A DNA stretch of 64,000 nucleotides, taken from assembly GCF_020866905.1 (NCBI RefSeq), contig NZ_JAIVCC010000002.1:310001-374000 (forward strand), in the 5' to 3' direction. Source of the stretch: Salinimicrobium sediminilitoris (GTDB taxonomy: Bacteria; Bacteroidota; Bacteroidia; Flavobacteriales; Flavobacteriaceae). Shown one piece after another: positions 17,770 through 26,614 of the stretch (position 1 is the first letter of the stretch; each line of letters starts with the position of its first letter). The position numbers and the translations under genes were made by a program. The notes beneath the pieces were generated by a model, which saw only the letters and a program-made list of their open reading frames with translations, had not been told where the DNA came from and searched no databases.

Positions 17770-18849
17770 TTATTTTTGCTTTGCCCGTAGATACTGGTTA
17801 GGCCAATCAACAGCGGCATCTAATTCGGCAGCGGCTTCTAGAGGGAAGTAGGGATTTCTAAGCATTTCTCTACCTAAAAGAATAATATCGGCCTGCTCTT
17901 TTTCCAGCACTTCCTCGGCTTCCCTGGGGGTGGTTATCAAACCAACAGCAGCGGTTAAAATGTCTGCTTCAGATTTTAGTTTTTCTGAAAAAGGCACCTG
18001 GTATTTCTTTTGAACCGGAATGCTTACGTTGGGTACGAGTCCGCCCGAAGAACAGTCTATCAAATCTACACCTTCCACTTTAAGAAGTTTAGCCAGTTCA
18101 ACCGACTCTTTGTCGTTCCAGCCTCCTGCAGCCCAGTCTGTAGCCGAAATCCTTACAAATAAAGGCAAATTCTCCGGCCATACCTCCCTTACAGCCCTTG
18201 TCACCTCAAGAAGAAGCCTGCTGCGGTTTTCAAAGGAACCGCCATATTCATCTTTCCTGTGGTTACTTAGGGGAGAAAGAAATTCATGTAATAAATAGCC
18301 GTGAGCGGCATGAATTTCCACAACTTTAAAACCTGCCGAAAGTGCTCTTTTTGAAGCCTCTCTAAAATCGAAAATAACTTTTTCGATACCGGCAGAATCA
18401 AGTTCTTTTGGTGCGGGGTTTTCTTCGTAAAATGGAATAGCCGAAGGCGCAACCGGTTGCCATCCTCCCTCCTCTTCAAAAAGGAACTTCCCGCCTTTCC
18501 AGGGATTGGTCGTGGATGCTTTCCTACCTGCATGTGCAAGTTGAATTCCCGGCACACTCCCCTGCCCTTCCAAAAATGCAATTATTTCCTTCAGTTTTTC
18601 AACGTGTGCATCTTTCCATATTCCAAGATCATCGGGGGTGATACGGGCTTCGGGTGAAACTGCGGCAGCTTCAGAAATTACAAGGCCTGCTCCTCCTGTA
18701 GCACGTGTTCCCAGGTGCACCAGGTGCCAGTTGTTAGCAAAACCGTCCTTGCTGCTATACATACACATGGGAGAAACTCCAATGCGGTTCTTAATTTGAA
18801 TGGACTTTATTTTCAATGGCTCAAACAGCCGCGGGGACATTTTACTCAT
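17770..18849 (-). CDS. NADH:flavin oxidoreductase, old yellow enzyme family (YqjM-like)
   Basis: A 359-residue TIM-barrel FMN enzyme. It begins LFEPLKIKSIQIKNRIGVSPMCMYSS, has the substrate-binding EIHAAHGYLLHEFLSPLSNHRKDEYGG-type segment and GREMLRNPYFPLEAA near the end, all as in YqjM/NamA. These enzymes reduce activated C=C bonds of unsaturated aldehydes and ketones with NADPH. The gene runs convergently to the SDR operon, sharing the terminator region. Confidence 0.92.
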   Translation of the reverse strand: MSKMSPRLFEPLKIKSIQIKNRIGVSPMCMYSSKDGFANNWHLVHLGTRATGGAGLVISEAAAVSPEARITPDDLGIWKDAHVEKLKEIIAFLEGQGSVPGIQLAHAGRKASTTNPWKGGKFLFEEEGGWQPVAPSAIPFYEENPAPKELDSAGIEKVIFDFREASKRALSAGFKVVEIHAAHGYLLHEFLSPLSNHRKDEYGGSFENRSRLLLEVTRAVREVWPENLPLFVRISATDWAAGGWNDKESVELAKLLKVEGVDLIDCSSGGLVPNVSIPVQKKYQVPFSEKLKSEADILTAAVGLITTPREAEEVLEKEQADIILLGREMLRNPYFPLEAAAELDAAVDWPNQYLRAKQK

Positions 18850-18967
18850 AATCTATAATTTCAATTTCCTTCAAAAATAGCGAAAACACTAAGGTTAATC
18901 TTATTCAGCCAATAGTAAAACAACATCTACAGATCAACCAAAGTAATACCGATGGAAAAAGAAGCAT

Positions 18968-18984
18968 CAAAAATGTCATTTTTG
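18968..18984. repeat. CAAAAATG-T-CATTTTTG palindrome upstream of xseA
   Basis: Eight-base arms pair perfectly around one base. The same hairpin occurs inside the type B cassette sites and in the ORF-less cassettes further along, and again at 21835. Here it lies just upstream of the xseA promoter. It may be a widespread chromosomal element that cassettes have adopted. Confidence 0.6.
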
Positions 18985-18989
18985 GAGCA

Positions 18990-19024
18990 TTTGTTTTTCG
19001 GGTTCATATTTTGCAATATCTTAG
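18990..19024 (+). promoter_or_regulatory. Promoter of xseAB
   Basis: TTTG 18990-18993 and TATCTTAG 19017-19024 with a 23-base spacer. It lies 16 bases before the xseA ATG. Confidence 0.75.
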
Positions 19025-19040
19025 CTAGGAAGATCAAGCT

Positions 19041-20291
19041 ATGTCCACCAAACAAATTTTTCCTTTATCTAAACTTACCGAAGCCATTGAGAATGTGATC
19101 AACCGGTATTGCAGTAAGGTGGTGTGGGTAAAAGCTGAAATTGTAAAACTCAATCATTATCCTCAAACCGGCCATTGCTATCCAGATCTTGTGGAAAAAA
19201 GGGATGGGAAGATTGTGGCTGAGTTACGCGGAAATATTTGGAAAGCCAATTTTGAGCTTATTAATGAAAAGTTCAGGAATGTTTTGAATGAAGATCTAAG
19301 GGACGATATGACGGTGGTGGTCCAGGCGACGGTCACCTTTCATTCGGTTTATGGCATTGCCCTCAATATCCTCGACATAGATCCCGAATATACACTGGGA
19401 GAACTGGCGAAACAGCGTGCCGCAGCTATAAAAAAACTGACTGCTGAAGGCATTTTTGGAGCCAATAAGAAGCTGCTTCTTCCGAAGTTGCCAAAAACCA
19501 TCGCCATTATTTCGGTGAACAGCAGCAAGGGATATCAGGATTTTTTAAATGTCATAGAAAACAATCCGTGGGGATACCAGTTCCACTGCAAACTTTTCCC
19601 GGCGATCCTGCAGGGGGAGCGGGCGGTTTCAACCATCACTGCACAGCTTAAAAGGATCAAAAAGCATAAAAGGATTTTTGATGCTGTGGCCATAATTCGT
19701 GGGGGCGGTGGCGAGATTGGCTTGAGCTGCTATGACAACTATAATCTGGCGAAAGAAGTCGCTCAATTTCCGCTTCCGGTTTTAACCGGAATAGGGCATT
19801 CCACCAACGAGACCGTTAGTGAGCTGGTGAGCTTTAAAAGCTTTATCACTCCAACTAAAATAGCAGAATTCCTACTTCAGGAATTCCATAATTTTTCACA
19901 ACCGTTAAAGGAAAATATTCAGAAAATATCTTTGGGCGCAAACCTCCTTTTTGAGAGGCAGGAAACTCAGCTGGAGCGGGTTTCAAGTTCCTTCAGGTTC
20001 CTGGCCACCAAGGTTATTGACCGGGAAAATAATAAGCATTTCAACTTTGGACGCATCATCGCAATGGAAACAAAGAATATGTTTCAGCAGGAAACTACAG
20101 CATTAAAGAACATAGCTACTTCAGTCGAACATCTATCGCCAAAAAATATCCTGAAAAGAGGTTTCAGCATCACCAGAAAGGACGGGAAAGTCGTTAAAGA
20201 TGCCGCTGTACTGGCCGAAGGAGACCTGGTAGAAACCGAATTCCTCTCAGGAAAAGCTTCCGCAGAAATTAAAAATATCAACAGCAAATAA
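19041..20291 (+). CDS. xseA: Exodeoxyribonuclease VII large subunit
   Basis: A 416-residue nuclease subunit. The N-terminal OB-fold (VWVKAEIVKLNHYPQTGHCYPDL) is followed by the catalytic domain with AIIRGGGGEIGLSCYDN and LPVLTGIGHSTNETV, the ExoVII signature, a long coiled-coil region, and a C-terminal segment ILKRGFSITRKDGKVV. ExoVII degrades single-stranded DNA in repair together with XseB. The stop overlaps the xseB start by one base. Confidence 0.95.
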   Translation: MSTKQIFPLSKLTEAIENVINRYCSKVVWVKAEIVKLNHYPQTGHCYPDLVEKRDGKIVAELRGNIWKANFELINEKFRNVLNEDLRDDMTVVVQATVTFHSVYGIALNILDIDPEYTLGELAKQRAAAIKKLTAEGIFGANKKLLLPKLPKTIAIISVNSSKGYQDFLNVIENNPWGYQFHCKLFPAILQGERAVSTITAQLKRIKKHKRIFDAVAIIRGGGGEIGLSCYDNYNLAKEVAQFPLPVLTGIGHSTNETVSELVSFKSFITPTKIAEFLLQEFHNFSQPLKENIQKISLGANLLFERQETQLERVSSSFRFLATKVIDRENNKHFNFGRIIAMETKNMFQQETTALKNIATSVEHLSPKNILKRGFSITRKDGKVVKDAAVLAEGDLVETEFLSGKASAEIKNINSK

Positions 20292-20491
20292 TGGGAACAA
20301 AACTGACTTATACCGAGGCTTTTGCAGAATTACAACAAATAGTCCTGGAGATGGAAAATGCCGAAATTGGCATAGATGAACTGGATGCAAGGGTAAAACG
20401 AGCTTCTTTCCTGTTAAAGCTTTGCAGGGAAAAGCTTTATAAAACTGAGCAGAATGTTCTTGAGACTTTAAAAAGTATAGAAACAGAATAG
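20291..20491 (+). CDS. xseB: Exodeoxyribonuclease VII small subunit
   Basis: A 66-residue helical protein (LTYTEAFAELQQIVLEMENAEIGIDELDARVKRA...), the normal length and pattern of XseB, several copies of which wrap the XseA coiled coil. Coupled to xseA by the ATAATG overlap. Confidence 0.92.
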   Translation: MGTKLTYTEAFAELQQIVLEMENAEIGIDELDARVKRASFLLKLCREKLYKTEQNVLETLKSIETE

Positions 20492-20630
20492 ATTTATCAG
20501 GATTTTATGCCGGTAGCATTTATCATTCTCCTGAATAGTGCAACATAAAAAAGTTTCCAGATGAAATTAAAAATTAGTATTTTGCCTTTTGGTTTTTTAG
20601 AAAAATTAATTTCACTCACATATCGATACC

Positions 20631-21815
20631 ATTAAAAAAGATTTTACAGGCGATGTAGCTGCCGTTAATCAAATCTCTGTCGTTCCACAATTGCTGGATG
20701 TCATTTGTCGATCTACTAAAATGGGATTTGCTGCTATTGCAAGAGTAACCGATGATCGCTGGATCACCTGTGCGGCAAAAGACCTTATTTCTTTTGGGCT
20801 TAAACCGGGAGATGAACTGGAGGTGGAAACTACAATTTGCCACGAAGTACATAAGAACAGTAAGGCCGTGTATATTGATCATGTGGCCAAAGATCCAGCC
20901 TATTGCGACCACCATACTCCAAAGATCTACGGGATCCAGAGCTATATTTCGGTTCCTGTATACAGGAAAAACGGGGAATTTTTTGGCACCCTGTGCGCTA
21001 TAGATCCCAATCCCAAAGAGATCAATACTCCCGAAATTACCGGGATGTTCCAGCTATTTTCCGAGCTTATTTCCTTTCATCTTGATGTTGTCGAAAAAAT
21101 GATGTTGGCCGAAGAGAAATTAAAGGAGGAGCGAGAAGTTGCAGAATTGAGGGATCAATTCATCGCAATCCTGGGTCATGATTTAAAGAACCCCATAGCC
21201 ACGATGCGTATGAGTGCAGACATCCTGCTTAAGATGTCTAAAGAAGATTTTACCAAAAGACAGGCTGCTATGATTAAGTCTACATCTTTCAGGATGCAGA
21301 CGTTAATAGAAAACGTGCTGGATTTCGCAAAAGGAAAGTTGGGGGAAGGTATTGTCCTTGAAAAGAAAGCCAATAATGGAAAATTAACCCAGATACTGGA
21401 ACAGGTAATAAAAGAAGTAAAAGTTAGTGCACCAAAAAGGGATATTCTTTTTGATGCAACACTTCGAGAGGAAGTATTCTGCGATAAGGACAGGATTGGT
21501 CAACTGTTCGCTAATTTATTGAGCAATGCCAATCAACATGGTTCACCGGATGCTCCTATTAGAGTGAAGGCATCAACCACAGATCATCATTTTGAATTAA
21601 ACGTTTCCAATAAAGGTGATAAGATCCCTGAGAATTCCCAGGTCCATCTTTTTGAACCTTTTTACAGGGATCCTAAAGGAAGTAATACCAAAGGTCTTGG
21701 TTTGGGCCTCTATATAGCTTCGGAAATTGCTAAAGCACATAAGGGTGTTCTCGAGGTGAATTCAACGGAGAAAGAAACTTCTTTTTCCCTGCAAATCCCT
21801 CTAACCAAACAATAA
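20631..21815 (+). CDS. GAF-domain sensor histidine kinase
   Basis: A cytoplasmic two-component kinase. A GAF sensor (to about residue 150; TTICHEVHKNSKAVYIDHVAKD, GIQSYISVPVYR) is followed by the dimerisation box with His in AILGHDLKNPIATM and the ATPase domain (N box LLSNANQHGSP, G box GLGLGLYIASEIAKAH). The frame is open from 20610 and the codons before the first TTG (20691) already encode conserved GAF residues (NQISVVPQLLDVICRSTKMGF), yet no ATG, GTG or TTG exists upstream. Translation may begin at ATT 20631 or another rare codon, or the start was mutated. No response regulator is adjacent. Confidence 0.85.
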   Translation: MKKDFTGDVAAVNQISVVPQLLDVICRSTKMGFAAIARVTDDRWITCAAKDLISFGLKPGDELEVETTICHEVHKNSKAVYIDHVAKDPAYCDHHTPKIYGIQSYISVPVYRKNGEFFGTLCAIDPNPKEINTPEITGMFQLFSELISFHLDVVEKMMLAEEKLKEEREVAELRDQFIAILGHDLKNPIATMRMSADILLKMSKEDFTKRQAAMIKSTSFRMQTLIENVLDFAKGKLGEGIVLEKKANNGKLTQILEQVIKEVKVSAPKRDILFDATLREEVFCDKDRIGQLFANLLSNANQHGSPDAPIRVKASTTDHHFELNVSNKGDKIPENSQVHLFEPFYRDPKGSNTKGLGLGLYIASEIAKAHKGVLEVNSTEKETSFSLQIPLTKQ

Positions 21816-22112
21816 TCTTAAAATTTAAGAGTTTAAAATGACATTTTTGGATCTCTTTTTTCCACTCTCTCCTTATTTAAGACAACTCATTTCTCTCTAT
21901 GTTTCAGCTTAGTGTATTAGTCCTGAACTGACATATATCTCATATATAATCGAGTACACCTAATGAATTAGTAGAACTTGAAACTTAAAGTTACATCATG
22001 CAACGCTTTTTACAAAAATCAATTTTTCCCCAGTGAAAACTTCTGCAATGCAATTTTTACATCGAAATATTCTGAAAACTTAAACATCCCCTGTTAAGTG
22101 TTTACTAAGCCT
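21816..22112. other. Intergenic region with AAAATG-A-CATTTT palindrome
   Basis: No gene seen. The palindrome at 21835-21847 is the second chromosomal copy of the motif described at 18968. The rest is AT-rich leader up to the promoter at 22113. Confidence 0.5.
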
Positions 22113-22144
22113 TTTGGCATGACTACCAACTCTTTATATCTTAG
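22113..22144 (+). promoter_or_regulatory. Promoter of the sugar dehydrogenase-exonuclease operon
   Basis: TTTG 22113-22116 and TATCTTAG 22137-22144 with a 20-base spacer, 20 bases before the ATG at 22164. Confidence 0.75.
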
Positions 22145-22163
22145 GTAAGTAAAAAAATATGTC

Positions 22164-23330
22164 ATGAAGAAGAAAATACAAATCAGGGAAATCACATTTG
22201 ATCTCCCCAAATTTCAAAAAACCGGAATAGCTATTTTTATAATGTTACTATTCAGCCTCGCTGCGGTAGCTCAAAATATCAAGGGTACCGTAAAGACAGA
22301 TGCCGGCGATGTAAAAATAATAAAAGTAGCTGAAGGCCTGAATCACCCATGGGGAATGGCATTTCTACCCGACGGAAGACTAATTTTCACCGAGCGTGCA
22401 GGAACTATTCGTATCCTGAAGGATTCAATTGTCTCAGGGCCATTAGAAGGTACACCTGAAGTTTTCTCACAAGGCCAGGGAGGAATGCTGGATATTGCGC
22501 TTCATCCTAATTTCGAACAGAATCAGATGGTCTACGTTTCCTTTTCTGAACCAGGACCAAATGGAACTGCCACTACTGCATTGGGAAGAGGTAAACTGCA
22601 GAATGAACGGCTGGAGGGTTTTGAAACGATATTTAAAATGGAACCGGCGGTGGAAGGCCCCAATCATTTTGGCGGGCGCATAGTCTTTACTCCCGAAAAT
22701 GATATTTTCCTCACCCTTGCCGAAAGATTTAAATTTGAACCGGCACAGGATCTTTCCAGTCATCTTGGAACTGTAGTACGGCTGAAAGAGGATGGAACTG
22801 CTTCTGAAGCCAATCCCACATTTGACAATCCCAATGCCCTGGACGAGATTTGGTCCTACGGGCATAGAAATATAGAAAGTGCAGCCCTTCATCCAGAAAC
22901 AGGGAAACTTTGGGTAGCCGAATTTGGTCCTTTGGGTGGAGATGAACTACAGATTGCCGAAGCCGGAAACAATTATGGATGGCCCGTCGTGAGCTGGGGT
23001 GACAATTACGATGGCAGCAAAATTCCCGATCCCACTACCCGACCGGAGTTTACTGATGCCGAAATCGTATGGACACCAACAATTTCTCCATCGGGAATGG
23101 CCTTTTACAATGGAGACAGCTTTCCCGAATGGAAAGGAAGCATGTTTATAGGGGGACTTACATCTTCCGGTCTTGTTAGAGTACAGGTGAACAATGGACA
23201 GGCAGAAGAAGTAGAACGCATTCCGCTGAGTGAAAGAATAAGGGATGTGGAACAGGGACCCGACGGTAACCTATGGGTACTTACAGATGAGGACAATGGC
23301 CTTATCCTTAAGCTTGAACCCCTGCAATGA
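22164..23330 (+). CDS. PQQ-dependent sugar dehydrogenase family protein
   Basis: A 388-residue exported six-bladed beta-propeller of the glucose/sorbosone dehydrogenase family. After an N-terminal membrane/signal segment (IAIFIMLLFSLAAVAQ) come LNHPWGMAFLPDGRLIFTERAGTIRI, GQGGMLDIALHPNF, IWSYGHRN and WVAEFGPLGGDEL, all family hallmarks including the catalytic His in the LNHPWGMAF segment. Such enzymes oxidise aldose sugars in the periplasm using PQQ; many homologues have no proven activity. It overlaps the exonuclease gene by four bases. Confidence 0.88.
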   Translation: MKKKIQIREITFDLPKFQKTGIAIFIMLLFSLAAVAQNIKGTVKTDAGDVKIIKVAEGLNHPWGMAFLPDGRLIFTERAGTIRILKDSIVSGPLEGTPEVFSQGQGGMLDIALHPNFEQNQMVYVSFSEPGPNGTATTALGRGKLQNERLEGFETIFKMEPAVEGPNHFGGRIVFTPENDIFLTLAERFKFEPAQDLSSHLGTVVRLKEDGTASEANPTFDNPNALDEIWSYGHRNIESAALHPETGKLWVAEFGPLGGDELQIAEAGNNYGWPVVSWGDNYDGSKIPDPTTRPEFTDAEIVWTPTISPSGMAFYNGDSFPEWKGSMFIGGLTSSGLVRVQVNNGQAEEVERIPLSERIRDVEQGPDGNLWVLTDEDNGLILKLEPLQ

Positions 23331-24103
23331 AAATAGCCACTTACAATGTAAATGGAATAAACGCTAGGCTTCCAGTAGTGCTTAGGTGGCTAAAAGAATC
23401 TAAACCAGATGTAGTCTGCCTTCAGGAATTAAAGTCACCGGATGAAAAAATTCCGAAGTCGGAGATTGAAGAAGCAGGATATAAAGCTATATGGCACGGT
23501 CAAAAACGCTGGAATGGAGTGGCCATCCTGGCAAAAGAAAATATTGAAATACAGGAAATGAGCCGGGGACTTGAAGGGGAACCCGAAGATGAACAAAGTC
23601 GCTACATAGAAGCAGTTATAAATGATACAGTAATCGGTTGCCTATATATGCCAAATGGCAATCCTGCTCCAGGACCAAAATTCGAATATAAGATGCGTTG
23701 GTTTGCGCGCTTTTCCAAAAGGGCAAAAGAGCTGCTGGATCACAATGTTCCTGTTGTCCTTACCGGAGATTACAATGTCATGCCTACCGAAAAAGATGTG
23801 TATAAGCCTGAAAGATGGGTGGATGATGCCCTTTTTAGACCTGAAGTAAGGGAAGCATTTCACCACCTGGTCGCGCAGGGATGGACAGATGCCATAAGAA
23901 AACTTTATCCTGAAGAGACCATCTATACTTTCTGGGATTACTTTAGAAATGCCTACGGAAGAAATGCCGGACACCGAATTGACCATTTTCTCTTAAGTCC
24001 ACACCTAAGCGACAGGCTGAAAGCTGCAGGTGTGGATAAAGATGTGAGGGGCTGGGAAAAATCCAGCGACCACGCACCTGTTTGGATCGAACTAAAGGAC
24101 TAG
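23327..24103 (+). CDS. xth: Exodeoxyribonuclease III (ExoA/XthA type)
   Basis: A 258-residue AP endonuclease of the EEP family. Motifs: KIATYNVNGINARL (Asn), CLQELK (metal-binding Glu), YMPNGNPAPGPKFEYKMRW (catalytic Tyr), LTGDYNVMP (Asp, Asn) and KSSDHAPVWIEL (Asp, His). It removes abasic sites and 3' blocks during base excision repair. Start ATGA overlap with the dehydrogenase gene shows coupling, though the functional link is unclear. Confidence 0.94.
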   Translation: MKIATYNVNGINARLPVVLRWLKESKPDVVCLQELKSPDEKIPKSEIEEAGYKAIWHGQKRWNGVAILAKENIEIQEMSRGLEGEPEDEQSRYIEAVINDTVIGCLYMPNGNPAPGPKFEYKMRWFARFSKRAKELLDHNVPVVLTGDYNVMPTEKDVYKPERWVDDALFRPEVREAFHHLVAQGWTDAIRKLYPEETIYTFWDYFRNAYGRNAGHRIDHFLLSPHLSDRLKAAGVDKDVRGWEKSSDHAPVWIELKD

Positions 24104-24212
24104 CTACCTGCAACTACTCCTCCACTAACTAATATAGAGCAGCTCTTTAAGTTATAAGATTTAGTGTAAGCACTGGCTCAGGTTTCATAGAACAAACCCG
24201 AATCTGGTTTTC

Positions 24213-25094
24213 TTAATCATGCGTGAGTTCACAGGTTTCATTATCCAGCTCGGTTTCGATGGTGTAGTGTTCAAATGAATATTCTTTCAGGATATCCTTT
24301 ACTGCTCTCTTAGCTGCGAGGATTTCCCTGAATTCCGTGATGTACTTCAGCTTAATATGAGCAGTAAACACATGATGTTCTCCTTCCAGGGACCAAACAT
24401 GAGTATGATGCATAGAGTCCACTTTATCAATTTTCAGAAGTCTTCTTTTGATTTCCTCAAGATCGATTTCCTTAGGGACCCCCTGTAGAAAAATGAACAG
24501 GGTCTCTTTAAGGCGCTTTACCACGTTCCATAAAATATACATGGTGATCAACAGGGAAAGCGCAGGATCGAGGTAATGTATATCCTCAAACTTAAGAATT
24601 ATGGCTACCACAAGTACCGCTACCCAGCCCAGAACATCTTCGAGTAGATGCCATGAAACAACTTTTTCATTCATCGTTTTCCCGCCACTCAACTTGTAGG
24701 CTGCATAACCGTTCACAGCGACACCTATAATGGCAAAAATGATCATTCCATCTGCATCGGAATGTTCGGGTTCAAACAGCCTTCCTACAGCTTCATAAAT
24801 TACATAAATGGAACCTCCTATTAACACAAGACTATTGATCAAGGCTCCCAAAAGAGAGAACCTTCGATATCCAAAAGAAAAAGTAGAACTTGATTCCTGT
24901 TTACTTTTCTTATCCAGGTACCAGGAAGTACCAAGGGACAAGCTGTCCCCCAGATCGTGGACAGCATCGGAAACTATGGCAACACTGTTAACGTAGATAC
25001 CTCCAATAAATTCAAGAATTGTAAAACCAAGATTGAGAAAAAAAGCCAGTTTTAAGTTCTTTCCGGAAGTATCATGAGAATGGTCGTGACCCAT
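24213..25094 (-). CDS. Cation diffusion facilitator family transporter (CzcD-like)
   Basis: A 293-residue inner-membrane metal/proton antiporter with six membrane helices. The N-terminus has a short His cluster (MGHDHSHD), the transport site residues lie in VSDAVHDLGDSLSL (helix 2) and WHLLEDVLGW (helix 5), and the C-terminal cytoplasmic domain includes HHTHVWSLEGEHHVFTAHI. It probably exports Zn, Co or Cd. The gene stands alone on the minus strand. Confidence 0.93.
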   Translation of the reverse strand: MGHDHSHDTSGKNLKLAFFLNLGFTILEFIGGIYVNSVAIVSDAVHDLGDSLSLGTSWYLDKKSKQESSSTFSFGYRRFSLLGALINSLVLIGGSIYVIYEAVGRLFEPEHSDADGMIIFAIIGVAVNGYAAYKLSGGKTMNEKVVSWHLLEDVLGWVAVLVVAIILKFEDIHYLDPALSLLITMYILWNVVKRLKETLFIFLQGVPKEIDLEEIKRRLLKIDKVDSMHHTHVWSLEGEHHVFTAHIKLKYITEFREILAAKRAVKDILKEYSFEHYTIETELDNETCELTHD

Positions 25095-25405
25095 ATTTTT
25101 TATTTTCTTTAAAATTAATTTTTTCAGGGTTTAATGACTGCACGTGCCGTCATCTTTTTGGATCTCGCCATTAGATAATAGGCTTTAATGTTTAAAAATC
25201 TCGTGTCCGGAGGCAATTTATGGAAAAGTCCAAAAACCATTGGGAATTTCATCACTGTAAATTTCCCGGGATTTGGCGAACAGAAACTGTGTTATTTTGG
25301 ATTTATACACTTATGGTTCAGTATTATATAATTCCAGATATGTAAGTTTCACTTCTAAATTGATTTTCGATTCCCGTTCAAAAAATTACCCTTTTTGTGG
25401 TATTT

Positions 25406-25433
25406 TTTGAAAGCCTTTTTGTCAATATCTTAG
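25406..25433 (+). promoter_or_regulatory. Promoter of a short transcript
   Basis: TTTG 25406-25409 and TATCTTAG 25426-25433 with a 16-base spacer, on the short side. No normal gene follows before the terminator at 25561. Confidence 0.6.
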
Positions 25434-25445
25434 CATCATCAAATT

Positions 25446-25523
25446 ATGGACTGTAGTAATAGTTTTGATTCACAAGGAAGATGCTTCCGGAATGTTTTAC
25501 TAGGGGTAAAAACATTCAAGTGA
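25446..25523 (+). CDS. 25-residue ORF in a promoter-terminator unit
   Basis: ATG 25446 opens 25 codons (MDCSNSFDSQ then GRCFRNVLLGVKTFK) placed right after a good promoter and before a strong terminator. It could be a small protein, a leader peptide or simply part of a small RNA of about 150 nucleotides. I recognise no family. Confidence 0.35.
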   Translation: MDCSNSFDSQGRCFRNVLLGVKTFK

Positions 25524-25560
25524 TCAATTTTCAATTACTTCAAAGAAATAATTGACCCAA

Positions 25561-25588
25561 AACCTTCAGGATTTCCTGAAGGTTTTTT
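25561..25588 (+). terminator. Strong intrinsic terminator
   Basis: AACCTTCAGG pairs perfectly with CCTGAAGGTT around ATTT and is followed by TTTT. It ends the short transcript before the PAS-LuxR gene. Confidence 0.88.
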
Positions 25589-25684
25589 AATTCAGATTAA
25601 TAATCTTGTAAAGGGTTTTAAAAAATTGATGCAAATTTTTCAGGGTTTTGATAATTCCTATATTTATCATCTAATATTCCCTAC

Positions 25685-26497
25685 ATGCAAAAGAAATTTA
25701 AAATGATCTCAGATTACTGGAATGAGATATATTCCCAACAGGTAAAAGAGTATCGTCCTTTCGAAATTTCTGAAGACTTTAAACGGTATGCCGCCATATT
25801 CGCTCCTGGAAACTCCTATTTATATATTGTGAATCTTCATAATTTTAAACTGGAATATATTTCAGATTCGGCAAAGGGTTTTGTAGGTAAGGATGTTAAG
25901 GATATTGAGCTAAAGGACCTGCTGCAAACGGTTCTTCCTGTAGAAATTGAAATCATTAACCTTAAAAGCAGGGTGATAAGTGATTTCTACACCTCTTTTT
26001 TAGATAAAGAAGATGTGCTGAATTATAAAAATATGTTTTCTTACCGGATGAGAGATGCAGGCGGAAAAACAAGGACCATGTTGTACCAGGCATTTCCATT
26101 GAGTGTATTAGAAAATGGGACCCCAGAGCATGTTTTATGTATACAAACAGATGTTTCTCACCTCAAGATGACCAGTACCAATGTAGTTTCCTTTATTCAT
26201 CTCAATGGCGGGAAATGTTATTACAACATTGATATTTCCAATGGAAGATTTGATCCCGGGGACTGTGATGGCGGTGGAAATGATTTTTCGGAGCTCCTCA
26301 CCGAAAGAGAAAAACAAATCGTGATTAGTTTATCCAAAGGATTTAATGCGGAACAAATCGCAGAAGAACTTAATCTCTCACATCATACAATTAAAACCCA
26401 TAGAAGAAATATTCTTCAAAAAAGCGGTTGTACAAATACCGCAGAATTGGTGGCAAAATGTCTTACTAACGGGATTATTTCCCCGGTTCTCAATTAA
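25685..26497 (+). CDS. PAS-like sensor with LuxR-type DNA-binding domain
   Basis: A 270-residue regulator. The C-terminal 65 residues are a LuxR/GerE helix-turn-helix (LTEREKQIVISLSKGFNAEQIAEELNLSHHTIKTHRRNIL). The N-terminal part contains a PAS-like fold (YIVNLHNFKLEYISDSAKGFVGKD), so a small ligand or redox signal may control DNA binding. There is no receiver domain. Target genes are unknown. Confidence 0.85.
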   Translation: MQKKFKMISDYWNEIYSQQVKEYRPFEISEDFKRYAAIFAPGNSYLYIVNLHNFKLEYISDSAKGFVGKDVKDIELKDLLQTVLPVEIEIINLKSRVISDFYTSFLDKEDVLNYKNMFSYRMRDAGGKTRTMLYQAFPLSVLENGTPEHVLCIQTDVSHLKMTSTNVVSFIHLNGGKCYYNIDISNGRFDPGDCDGGGNDFSELLTEREKQIVISLSKGFNAEQIAEELNLSHHTIKTHRRNILQKSGCTNTAELVAKCLTNGIISPVLN

Positions 26498-26614
26498 TAA
26501 CTGAATACAATTTCATTCAGGTTTTAAGAGATATGTACTAAGTACACGCTATTTAATATGAATTTCAAACGAGCAAGGTGATCCTTCTATAAAGAGGTTG
26601 AGACAAAAAATCTC

